A stretch of DNA of 64,000 nt, from NCBI GenBank assembly GCA_002943765.1, contig PQWQ01000017.1, positions 1,097,094-1,161,093 on the forward strand. The letters are read 5' to 3'. The DNA is from Psoroptes ovis. Taxonomy: Eukaryota; Arthropoda; Arachnida; Sarcoptiformes; Psoroptidae. The translations under genes and the position numbers were made by a program. Position 1 is the stretch's first letter. Each line of letters starts with the position of its first letter. The notes under the pieces are model-generated. The model did no database searches, had not been told where the DNA came from, and worked only from the letters and a program-made list of their open reading frames with translations. Below are positions 39,024-50,026 of this stretch, one piece after another.

Positions 39024-39643
39024 GCTTAGTTTGACAAAAATTTACAAAGAAATTTCATATAATTTCAAATGATGATCTCAAAAAATAGAAAATTGCGAAA
39101 ACAAAAATTCAATGTAAAATTATTTTAGAAATTAAGGAGTTTTTCAATTCAGAACTTTCTATATTGTTATCAGTGGTATGAATCATAATTCCATTATCAT
39201 TTCATTGATCAAAAATTTTTCATCAATTCTTCGTCGATTCTTGCCGATTCTTCACAATTTTCGATAGTTACAATTTGATTCATTGATTCTTCCATTCACA
39301 CTGAGTCCATGACCAGAATTTTCATAATAGAATTTGGTAGAGAATGGAAATGAAAAAAAAAATGGAAATACTCCCACAACTTTCAATACTCTCTGTATGT
39401 TACCAGTGAAAATCATTGATTGGAATTATTATTATTCTTTTTATTATTTTAGATGTAATATAATAAGAATTGTTTGGAACAAAATGTAGAAAATTAATTG
39501 GAATTTAGTTTTACTTCAGGTTTTTTTTGTAGCTCGATCTGATGCCAAAATGATTGTATTATTATTATTCCGATTATTCATTGAATATAAATATTTTAAT
39601 TTTGATCATCATCGTCATCATGATCAAAGATAAAATTTTCAAT

Positions 39644-42600
39644 CTATGTTCGATGTAAATCACCTTTCAATATTCTTATAAATGTTTTCTTAAATTGTTG
39701 ATTCATTAATGCATAACAAAATGGATTCAATGGACTATTAGTATTGATGATGATTATTATTGTGATTGAAAATTTTCGATTATGTTACGAATTGAATTTT
39801 GGAATTAGATTTGATAATTTCATAATTTAATAATTGAATTGAATTTCGATAATTTTGATTAATATAAATCGTTCAATAGATCAGTGAATTCATGTTTCAT
39901 GATCATCAATGATATTGGACCAGGTATACCATCATAATGAAAAACAAAGAGAAAACAGAAAAGAAAATTGTAAAAGAATTAATGAGTTTTGCATTGAAAT
40001 TTTTATCTTTTTCTGCAGAATAAAGAATTGAAGGTATTTATAAATGGAAGAATTATCGTCAAAGCGTAAAAATAATTGAAAATAATTGGAATTAAATTTT
40101 TAGGAAAAATAAAAATGGAAATAAATAAATAATAGAAAATGTTTCATTCTTTTTTATTTCATTGGAATAAATTGAAAATTAAATAAAAATAGAAATAGGA
40201 ATAGAAATGGCAATAATTCAAAATCCTCTTAAACTACATTCTAGGGAAATTTTTCAATTCTATTGAATCAAATTCTATTTTGTTTTTTCCGTAAATTTTG
40301 AATTTTTGCGAATCCTAAATTCTCGTAAATTCTATTTATTGCTATCGAATTGATACCATCAATCATCATCAATATATGCAGAATATATGCGAAACCATAT
40401 TATACTAAAGATTGGGTGATACAAATCAAATTTCTTGAAGATTATCAATTTCGATGCTTTTGATAAGCATGGGTTTTTGAATTTATTTAAAAAAAATTTC
40501 CTTTCTGGGAAATGGAAAGGATAATCGGAAATTATTCAATAAGTATTCAAAATAAATAAAGAAATATTACCTATTTGCATAACATAAAAAATATGTAAAA
40601 TAAAAAAAATGATGATTAACACAACCAGAACAGAAACCTTCGACCAATGCAACAATATGATATGGTGTCCAACAAATAATAAATGCACCAAGAATGAATG
40701 ATATTGTTCGTAATGCTTTACGTGCACGATTTTCTGATTTTGATTGTGCACGTGTTTGTTCACGTTCACGTTTATTTATATAATGATGATGATGTTGTTG
40801 TTGTTGTTGTTGCTGCTGCTGCTCACGTTGCTGTTTATTTTGTTGTTGTTGTTGTTGTTGTGATAAATTGAAATCACCATCATTGATTATTGATGATTTA
40901 TTTTTTTGCTGCTGTAATGTTGATTGATAATTATTTAATTTTAATTGTTTTTTCTTTAATTTCGGTCTAGTTTTTATACAATATGCATGTTTCGATTGAT
41001 TCGGTTGATGTTGTGATTGTTGTTGTTGCTGTTGTTTTGATTGTTTATGTTGTTTTTGACATTTCCCTTTACAACAACAAGATGATTCGATTGATGATGA
41101 CATTTTGATTATTTTTGATTGTTGATGATGATGATGGCCAATATTCTGTTGTTTTTGTTGTTGCTGATGTTGTAATAAATGTGTATGTTCATTTGGAATC
41201 GATGATGCTGAGGTTTTTGATGGTTGCGGCTGTTGCGATGTCGGTGCTGCTGGTGGTGGTGGTGGTGGTGATGTTGATTGTGATTGTTGTTGTTCTTGCT
41301 CACGTTGTAATGATATGGCAGCTGTTGTTGTAGTCATTTTTGATTGTGTTACAGTTGCTGTTACAATCAATGTATGCGTCGGTTTGAATTCATTTTCATT
41401 TTCATTTTGTACTGATTCGTTTACATTCGATTCGGAATTTATATCGATTGATGATTCTTTTTTCATTGCTATTTGAATAAATATGCATTAATTATGATTG
41501 GAAAGAAAGAAAAGAATAATTTTGAATAAATACTTACATGTCATTATTGATGATCGACGAATTTCAAGTTCTTTTTGTAGACTTAATTCAACTAATCGAC
41601 GAAATTGAGCATTGGATCTATTATTTTCACTACTGGACACAATTGGTGATCGAGGAATAAGAGGACCTTTACATAATTCTGGTGTTTGTTGAAATGATGT
41701 TAATTGTGATGGGTAAAGATGATGATGTGAATGATTGATGATTGATTGTGTTGGTCGATGATGATGATGATGCTGTTGATGATGATGATGGAATGGATTG
41801 GCAAAATTGCGTGACGATTTACGTGGTTTAGTTTGTGTTGTATATGATGATGATTTATCAGAACTTGTCCCGCTTAATGATGAAAATGGTGCAATCGATT
41901 CTATTGGCATATTTTTGCCAAGAAATCCTTTTAGTTTATGTTTTTTTGATTTACGACGTTTTTGTTGTTGATCGATCGAAAAATTATCTTCATCAGAATC
42001 AAATGTTGGCGAACTATAACGTTCCTCTTCACATTCACATGCACATTCACATTCACATTCATCATCATCATCATCATCATCATATTCATAATCATTATAA
42101 TCACTATTGGATTTTGAATAATCGCCAATCGTATCATCACTTTTTAATGGTGGCCGCGTAGTAGATTTTACGGTCACCGGTTTTGTCTCACTAGAAGATG
42201 CATTAGATGAAGTTGTTGTCATGGTCACTTCATCACGTGATACGAAGACATCATCATTTCGATGTGTGTCACTAGTATGAGTAGTATCTGTTGTACTGGT
42301 CGTGAAATTTCTAGTCGCAAACAGTAATACTTTTTTTTTCGATTGTCCTTTATTATCATGATCGTTAATAAGTTTTTTAGAACTTTTATCCACTTCATCA
42401 AGAATAACAATCGGTGTTAAACTTTGTTGAATTTTTCTTTGTTTTGCTTCAGATTTTCGAGCCATTTCACTAGCGGTACGATAAATGCCCATATAAAGAA
42501 CAATTAATATCACAATAGTAACATAAAAATAGCCAATTATGAGCGAAGTATTAAATACGGCATTTTTAAGAAATTGTACCGCACATTCACCGGGCTCTAA

Positions 42601-43299
42601 TTCCCGTTTACCGGTAAAATGTTCCCAGCCCATTATTGAAGTAAAAAATACTAAAAACGGTAAAATCCAAGTAATAGCAATTAGCCATAATACTTTACGT
42701 TTTGTACGCCAATTACGATATTTTGTTGCAATTTTCACCGAACAATAACGATCAATTGTAATTGATAATACTGTATAAATTGATACTAAACAAACAGTAT
42801 GATCAGTTGCTAACCATAAATCACATGGTATTGGACCTAATTCCCAACGACCCATTATTTCATATACAGCATAAAAGGGCATCGATATCACACCGATGAA
42901 CAGATCGCTCACCGCCAATGAACAAATAAAATAATTTGATGGTTGACGTATTGAACGTTCAACACAGAATGCAGCTAATACTAATGCATTACCGACTATT
43001 GTTATTATTGAACAAATTGTTATACAAACAGCAATAAATATTGTAAACCAAATTGGATATGGTAATGATAATGTTTCAATATTTAAATTATTATTATCAC
43101 TGCTATTATCAATATTTATATCATTTTCATTCAAATTATTTCTATAATCATCATTAAAATTATCATTATCATAATAATCACTTGTTGTTGTTGTTGTTGA
43201 TGCTGTTGATGCTGATGCTACAGCAGCCGTTGACCATAAAAATAAATCATCACTATCAAAATTTATGGCCAAATTCGAAGTGGACATCATCATCATCAT
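39644..43299 (-). CDS. mAChR-B: Muscarinic acetylcholine receptor, arthropod B-type-like GPCR
   Basis: Seven-transmembrane acetylcholine receptor of the plasma membrane, 916 aa. Exons (minus) are 43299-41538, 41468-40571 and 39734-39644; the introns are 69 and 836 nt, phases agree. The extracellular N-terminus is Ser/Thr/Asn/Asp-rich. TM2 has SLAVSDLFIGV. TM3 has Asp166, the amine-binding D3.32, then DRYCSVKIATKYRNW. ECL2 is GKRELEPGECAVQFLKNAVF, and TM5 ends YMGIYRTASEMARKSEAKQR. ICL3 is enormous (about 500 aa, Gln/His/Ser-rich) and includes intron 1. TM6 has FIICWTPYHIVALV, and TM7 SPLNPFCYAL (NPxxY motif as NPFCY), completed by the last small exon, ending KGDLHRT. The ECL2-TM5 and post-DRY sequences match my recollection of arthropod mAChR-B. 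The start is the first of five consecutive Met codons; an in-frame TGA stop lies upstream at 43344-43342. Confidence 0.9.
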
Positions 43300-44718
43300 T
43301 GTCGTCGATGTTGATTTTTGTCGTTCTCGAAAAACATTCAATCAATTTGACTTGTCATTTTTTAAATTTGATTTTTGTTTGATTCATTAATTCATCAGTT
43401 AAGAGTTTTTGATCAATAAATCCATCTTTGAATGATCACTTCGTGAAAAACAGCCAGCAGACAGACATACATCAAGAGATCTTTGAAAAAAATAATGACA
43501 TGTCAAATCGGTGTATGTGTGTTGGTGTTGCCGATGGACGTTTGCAGGATTAACTTCTGTTTAAATTTGATGAAACGAAAAATGAAAAATAAAAGAATTA
43601 AATAAGGAAAACAAAACAAAGCAAAGATGAAAAAAAAATCTTATTAAATTGAAATTCAATCACCATTTGAGAATCAACAGAAAGAATTTTTAAATTTCAT
43701 TTCATTTCATTGTATTTAAAATAAATCAGTATTTATCATTCATTTTTCATTTTCTATGAAGAATTTGTTCAATTTTTCATTATTATTATTTCGAAATTTT
43801 TATTTTGAAATTTTAAAATCAAAATTCGTATGTCACACAAATCACAATCACAAAAATCAAAAACTTAAATCTTTGATATAAAATTTTATTTTATATTTAT
43901 CATTATTAAATATTATAGAATCCATTTTATAAATGGAAAAAAATGGATGGAAAAATGGAAAGAAAATTTTCAAAGAATAATATCATCATATTTGATAATA
44001 GAATTTCAATTTAAAGAATTACAGAATTTACAAAGTTTAAAATTTCGAAAAAGCTCAAAAAGAGAAAAATTCTGAGCGAAGAATTTCAATTTTGTCGAAA
44101 TGAAAAAAAAAATGGAAAAAATCAAATGAAATGAAATGAATTTGAAATTCGGGTCAAAATCAGTTTTGAAAATCGATCCAATTTTCAATGGAGAGAAAAA
44201 AAATTAAAAATTTTATTTGATTCTTAACGAATAAAGAAAAACTTTTTCAGTTATTTGCAATGAATTTTAATCATTGAATTCTCCTTTAGAATTTCCAAAA
44301 ATTCACTAATACCGCATTATGAATTCGACGAGAATTTTTTTTTCCTTGTTGAATTTCGTAGAAAATTTGTCGAAATTCTTCAATGAATGAAAGAAAGAAA
44401 CATTCACCGAAATCCATCAATCCATCACGAATCAAGAATTGAATGAATGAATGAATGAATGGAAAATGAATAAACATTAACAATGAAATGAAGAGAGTGA
44501 TCATCATCATTTCCCTCAATGACTTCTTTAAGATTTGATTTTGATTTTGAAGATTTTTCAAATAGAAATTTCACAGGGAAATTTTGTTTGTTTATTTTTG
44601 TCAATGAAAGTCAGTAGTGTTTTCAAGTTTCTTGTTATTTTCGGTAATTTAAATTTAATTTTTTTTCAAAAATTTTCATTTTTGATACATTTGACTTTTT
44701 GACATGACAATTTAATGT

Positions 44719-44745
44719 ACCACACACACACACACACACACACAC
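44719..44745. repeat. (AC)n microsatellite
   Basis: About thirteen uninterrupted AC units. Confidence 0.9.
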
Positions 44746-46083
44746 TCGTACACCAATATACAAACATCATCACCAGACATTGGTAAACAAAGAATCAAAA
44801 AACGAAAAAGTGCCGAGCTAAGCGGTGCTCAATCAATCTCAAAATCTGTTGTTTTTCGATCAATGTTGTCGTATTAGTGTTGATGAGTGTATTTGTGGTG
44901 TTTTATAAAATTGTATCTTGCACATAATTGGATACAAGACAATGTTAGACAATGATTGTCGATGGGAGATTTTGATTTTTGAAAAATTTGGAGGAAAATG
45001 ACTGCATCGAATATGAACGTGAAGCAAACAAGTCGATATATTTCTGTATTGAGCCATTAATTCCTCAAGAAAAATCGTGAAACATCCATTTAAATTATGG
45101 ACAATTTAATTTTAATCTTTGAAATTATTTATTTCTATTTTCAAAAAATCTTAATTCGATAATTTCAATCGAAATAATCAAATTTCAAAATATTCAGACA
45201 ATGTTATCATGATGTAATGGCCAAATAAAGGATTGCTGCTGTAAAATTTTGGGTTGCTCGAAAAAAGAGAAAGTTTGTGTCAAGATTTTCAATCAGTTTT
45301 CGAATGATTTTCAATGTCGAAATGAATTTATTTTCATTTGGACAATAAAACATTGGTGAAAACATCAATCGTACATTTTTTCCTCTAAAACATCTAGACA
45401 ACAACAGCGGCAACAAATTCATAGTAAATTAAATTTTGAATCTCAAAAAAAATTTGATTTATTTTGATTTTGATTCTGAATTTCAGAAGATTTCAGAATT
45501 TTGATGTTTTTATTTTTTTCGAATCAAATTTATTTTTGATATTTTTATTTCATTTGATGTTTCAAATGTTTTTTTTTTAGTTTGTTTATTCGACATTTTC
45601 ATTGGAATTTGAGAATTTGTACAGAATATACAGAAAATTACGACTGAATTAAACTAAAATCAAAACTGAATTAAATTAAATTGAAATGAAACAAAAAGCA
45701 ATGTCAACTTTTGCTTTGACAATTTTCACTTTATAATGATAAACTAAATATAAACTATCTTATGTCAAAATTGATTATCATATTTTTGATTAGTGAAAAC
45801 AACGAAAAAATAAAAACGAGAAATATTTTAATGGAAAAATTTGAAAACACTAAATTAACACGTGTCATTTTGATTATGATTGGAATGTTTTTTTTTTTTT
45901 TTTTTTTGGACATGTGATTTGATGTAATTATTTATTTATGGCGAAAATTCTACAAAATTACATGAATTCAAATCAAATTTGACAAGTAAATTAATTAATT
46001 TTTTTTCTGTTTTATGGTTTTTTTTAATTAATTCAGTTTCATTTTTTTACATGTTTCACATTTTTCCATATGTTTTTTTATGA

Positions 46084-46162
46084 GCCGTTTGTCCGAAAAG
46101 TTCCAAATGAAAATCTATGGTATTGTCCATTGATTTTCGTTTGGAATTTTTTGGACAGCCGG
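46084..46162. mobile_element. Short hairpin element 2 (TTGTCCGAAAAGTT family)
   Basis: Left arm GCCGTTTGTCCGAAAAGTTCC, continuing into CAAATGAAAATC, pairs with GATTTTCGTTTGG, AATTTTTTGGACAGCCGG on the right, an imperfect stem of about 30 bp with a short loop (TATGGTATTGTCCATT). This is the longest-stemmed of the three copies. It lies about 680 bp upstream of the BEL element and is unrelated to its LTR. Confidence 0.55.
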
Positions 46163-46838
46163 AAATTATCATTTTGGATTTAAAATATTCAAAAAACTTT
46201 CATGTCAATCTTTTTTCGGCATAATTTGGCATAATTTTTGCTAGGACTAAAAAATTTGTAATCATTTTCATTTTATTTCATTTATTCAACAATTTATTTT
46301 GTCCGTAGGAGTTTATTATGGATATTTTCATTGGAAAAATTAACATTATTTTCCAATCAATGATTTGAGTTTGGAACAAAAACTTTTAGTTAAACCCGAT
46401 GGTACCAAATAAAATAGAAATTAATCCTTTTGGTTCGATGACATTTTCAGTACATTGAAATCGATGAATAGTAATGTTCGCTCATCATCAGAGCGTGAAA
46501 AAGGTCTCAAAATAATGACAATCAATCGAATGAATTTTGATCTTTGATTGTTTTGAAAATTCTAAAAAAAAATTTAAAAATTTTATAAATTTGATCAAAC
46601 TCAATTCTTTTTTTAAAATTCAATCAAATTTAAATTTAACAAAATTGAATTCAATCAGACTCTTTCATTTATTTTGTTTGAATTGTGACCAATTTCGATC
46701 AAAACAATGCTGGCATAAAATTCGTCTGATTCATACAGATAAATGATTTTTTCTGTCTTGTTTTTGTTTTGATTCTCAAATTTTTAATTAAAATCTATTG
46801 AATGAGAACATTTGGACGCAGCATTTGCTTTGTTTGTA

Positions 46839-47234
46839 TGTAATGAGACCGAGCATAAAGTTTCATCATTTGACGTAACCTAAGAAGAAGAAAGACTGGA
46901 AAATTCCACGTGGTTTTGAGGGCAAACCAATAAGTTGCAATATTGTTTATCGTCGTCCTCGAAACCAGTTTAGGTCAACCATGTGTACATTGCTGAGCAA
47001 AGGGTTGACAAAACGTGTTTTTAAAAGCATTTTTTTTTCTTATCATTTTTCCCTTTTTTTTGCTAGTTATTTTTTACCATTTTTTTGTTCATTGCTTGTT
47101 TGATCGTCAACGAATAAAGTTCACTATTTTTTCGAAATGTGTTTGTGTTTTGTTTGGACCGAAGAAATCAAAAGGCAATATTGATTGAAAGTGGTTTATA
47201 CGTTAAAATTGACCATTTTGAAATTTTCCCAACA
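46839..47234 (+). repeat. BEL element 5' LTR
   Basis: 396 bp, TGTAATGAGACC...TTTCCCAACA, the same length as the copy at 52545-52940 and with no difference found by eye. AATAAA at 47113-47118 is the likely polyadenylation signal. No TGG-starting primer-binding site directly abuts the LTR; a TGGCAGAAG lies 63 nt downstream (47298). Confidence 0.93.
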
Positions 47235-47577
47235 CACATTAAAATTGATTTAATTAATCAACGATTAATTTGTCCACGGTAAAAGGTCCGCATCGGTTGG
47301 CAGAAGTTCGAAAAAAGTTATTAGATTAAAGTAAACTGGTACGTATCGACGATTAAGAAAAAATTATCGGCAGCGAGATAAAGTTTTAAAGAAATAGTGC
47401 TTTGATCAAGAAAGAATTTGGTATCAAGCTTTTATTGGCATCAAGTATTAAATATTGAGATTATTCGCATCGTCAAAGTTAAGATTAAGAATATTGGTAA
47501 AAAATTAAATTATTGATTCGATTGAATAAAGTAAAGTTTAGAAAATAATAGAAAAAATCAGCAATCGTTCAATAACA

Positions 47578-50010
47578 ATGGAATTGCCAACAGATTTGAA
47601 AAATAAACTAAGACAATGTCGAACTCAGATATCCCTGGCTAATAAAAGAAACTTCAGTCGTGACAGAGCACTGGAATTGAGAGTCGAATTAGACACGCTG
47701 CACGATCAAGTAATAGAGCATCTGGTCGCTACTAGCGAAGAAGAAGAAATTGAAGTGCCAGCAGAATTTGCAGAGAAAATGGAAAAATATACCAACATGA
47801 TTGACAATTATTTAACAAAATTTGAAAATCAAATCGAAGCAACTATCATCAGCCATACAGATATAATCGATGACAACGACCGCCATAGCAGCTCAAACGA
47901 TTTCACAAATGGAACAGAAAACGAAAGACAATCAACTAGTGAAGCCCAACAGCAATCAACGCTACAACAACCGATTCAGCTACAACAGCAAGAAATGCCA
48001 CTACAATCCTTGAATATCCAAGATAGAAATATGAATGCCTTTCAAAAATTGGCTGAAAGCATTGAATTGATGAACATCAACCAAAATCTGCCCCAATTCA
48101 ATGGTAGTTACAACAACTGGCCATCATATCGTACCACAATGGAAGCAATGGTCATCAACAGCAGCACAATACCAGATCATCAAAAGAAACTATTGATCCA
48201 GAAATCCACAGTGGGCGAACCTAATAGACAAGTGAATATATGGATTGGCAACAATTGTTCGCCGTACGAAATTTGGTACAATCTCAACAACAGCTATAAT
48301 CGATCAGAGAAAGTAATTCTAGAACTTAAAGCATCGATCAATAAATTAGATCATGTTAGAAACGAAAACGACCTGCAAAATTTGAAAAAACTACTAGATT
48401 TAGTCGAAAATATCGATTTAACATTACAAAATATGAATTATAATGGCGTATCTCAATTGATTGAAGCTATAGCGATGAAATTATACTATCAAGAAATGCG
48501 AAATATAATGGGAGAATGCGAAACCATGGAACAGGTGGCTAATCATATACGCAAAATGTACCAAAAAACAGCGAACATCATTCACAGTAATATATTGACT
48601 AAATTTAATAGAAATACCGAAATTAAAGGCCCAAGGATCCAGCATCCAAAGGTGTCATTTATCTCAACCAAAATTTGTGACCTGTGTAATAGTTCCCATC
48701 CCAGACAATTTGACTGCGTAAAAAATTATGACAACGCCTTGCTATCATCAACAATTAAAAACAAGAATTTATGTTTCAAATGCTTGAGAAAGAATCATCA
48801 AGCTAGAGACTGCAAGCAAAAATTCACGTGCAACATTTGCAAGAAGCATCATGCTACCGAATTACATGATTTCGTCAGATTTAGCAATGCAGCCAAAGTA
48901 TCATCCATAACAACGAATGAAACGAGAAATCAAGATATGAATCATGATTCAGAATTGGCTAAAGCTAGAGAATTATTAAACGATCTGCGAAATACTGATA
49001 TAAATTCTGCAAAAATTTCGGCCATCAGTTTGAATGACAATTTCAATTGTGAAAAAGTATCAATAGCTAATATCACAGACGAACTAGATTATATTGATTA
49101 TGATGATGAATATTTAGAACAGCCGAATACAAATACATCAACTAAAGAATACAGATCAATCAACGTGTTTAAAATAACCAAATTAGGTCAAAATGAAACA
49201 CGACCTACAATTTTCGGCACCTGTAAGGATAAGTATTGTGAAATGTTACTTGATGAAGGATCCGATATCTCATTTATTAGTGAAGAATTGATATTACAAG
49301 ATAGTGTCAAACCAACAAGTAACACATATGCATTTACTCCATTTGGTGACAATGCCTGCAGTAATAAGAAAACATCTTTAGAAATAACCGACGGCAAAGT
49401 AACAACGATTGTCGAACTGAGAGTGGCTCGATTGAACGACGACAATCAAATAATTATCGGTACGGATAATTTGCACAAATTATATAATGATGACGTGAAT
49501 AGACTTGAAAAGGTAACAATGTTTGGTACCGTTCGATTCAAACCAAAAAATTATTGGAATAAGTTATTATATAGTATTAAGAATAATGATGATAATTTAG
49601 ACAAAATAATGATTGACAACATGAATGACATACTAGATGAAACGAATGATTTTGGTTCAGATAACGACGATTTGATCATCAAAAAGACTGAAAGTGGCAG
49701 ATATGAAGCGCGATTACCATTCCTCAGCGATATTAGACCTAAGAACAATTTCGAAGCAGCTTTATCGAATTTGAGAAGATTAATTAATGTTTTAGAAAAG
49801 AATAATATGAAAGAAGTTTACCAACAACAATTAATGCAATATTATGACAACGATCAAGCAATAGAAGTGATGGATCGAGATGGATACTTTCTGCCTCACC
49901 ATCCAGTGTATCGCGATTCGGCAACGACTCCAATACGTGTCGTATTCAATGCATCCTTTGGTCATCAATCATTAAACGACACTCTTTGGAAAGGATTCAA
50001 GCAGTCTTGA
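47578..50010 (+). CDS. BEL-type Gag, protease and N-terminal part of reverse transcriptase
   Basis: 810 codons from the ATG at 47578. A coiled N-terminus and a Gln-rich linker are followed by the BEL-type gag region (LPQFNGSYNNWPSYRTTMEA, then YEIWYNLNNSYNR). Next come Cys/His knuckles (CDLCNSSHPRQFDC, CFKCLRKNHQARDC, CNICKKHHATELH), then an aspartic protease with LLDEGSDISFIS at about 560. In this motif the usual D-S/T-G reads D-E-G. The first RT segment ends with RVVFNAS. The frame then closes at 50008-50010 while the RT continues in the +1-shifted frame, so RT is interrupted here. Acts in retrotransposition: capsid formation, polyprotein processing and cDNA synthesis. Confidence 0.88.
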   Translation: MELPTDLKNKLRQCRTQISLANKRNFSRDRALELRVELDTLHDQVIEHLVATSEEEEIEVPAEFAEKMEKYTNMIDNYLTKFENQIEATIISHTDIIDDNDRHSSSNDFTNGTENERQSTSEAQQQSTLQQPIQLQQQEMPLQSLNIQDRNMNAFQKLAESIELMNINQNLPQFNGSYNNWPSYRTTMEAMVINSSTIPDHQKKLLIQKSTVGEPNRQVNIWIGNNCSPYEIWYNLNNSYNRSEKVILELKASINKLDHVRNENDLQNLKKLLDLVENIDLTLQNMNYNGVSQLIEAIAMKLYYQEMRNIMGECETMEQVANHIRKMYQKTANIIHSNILTKFNRNTEIKGPRIQHPKVSFISTKICDLCNSSHPRQFDCVKNYDNALLSSTIKNKNLCFKCLRKNHQARDCKQKFTCNICKKHHATELHDFVRFSNAAKVSSITTNETRNQDMNHDSELAKARELLNDLRNTDINSAKISAISLNDNFNCEKVSIANITDELDYIDYDDEYLEQPNTNTSTKEYRSINVFKITKLGQNETRPTIFGTCKDKYCEMLLDEGSDISFISEELILQDSVKPTSNTYAFTPFGDNACSNKKTSLEITDGKVTTIVELRVARLNDDNQIIIGTDNLHKLYNDDVNRLEKVTMFGTVRFKPKNYWNKLLYSIKNNDDNLDKIMIDNMNDILDETNDFGSDNDDLIIKKTESGRYEARLPFLSDIRPKNNFEAALSNLRRLINVLEKNNMKEVYQQQLMQYYDNDQAIEVMDRDGYFLPHHPVYRDSATTPIRVVFNASFGHQSLNDTLWKGFKQS

Positions 50011-50026
50011 AATATTCGACCATTTA

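Larger units (their letters stand above)
35753..39643. other. Gene-poor region of 3.9 kb upstream of the EF-hand gene
   Basis: AT-rich with ATT, ATG and CAA simple repeats. A 72-codon frame at 36781-36996 (+; Thr-rich then Asn/His-rich) and a Cys-rich frame at 38480-38755 are the only candidates, and neither has a recognised domain. A hairpin element lies at 38842-38914 and a long T run at 39001-39023. It may include the promoter of the EF-hand gene and the 3' UTR of the muscarinic receptor gene. Confidence 0.45.
43300..46838. other. Gene-free AT-rich region between the muscarinic receptor and the retroelements
   Basis: 3.5 kb without a supportable coding frame; all open frames are short and Phe/Ile/Lys/Asn-biased. 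It contains a (CA)n microsatellite, a T run (45888-45907) and a hairpin element at 46.1 kb. The 43.4-43.6 kb part probably includes the 5' UTR and promoter of the receptor. Confidence 0.5.

Noticed and set aside
41835..42161. Met/His-rich frame opposite the muscarinic receptor
   Set aside because: Antisense of the acidic and His-rich third intracellular loop.
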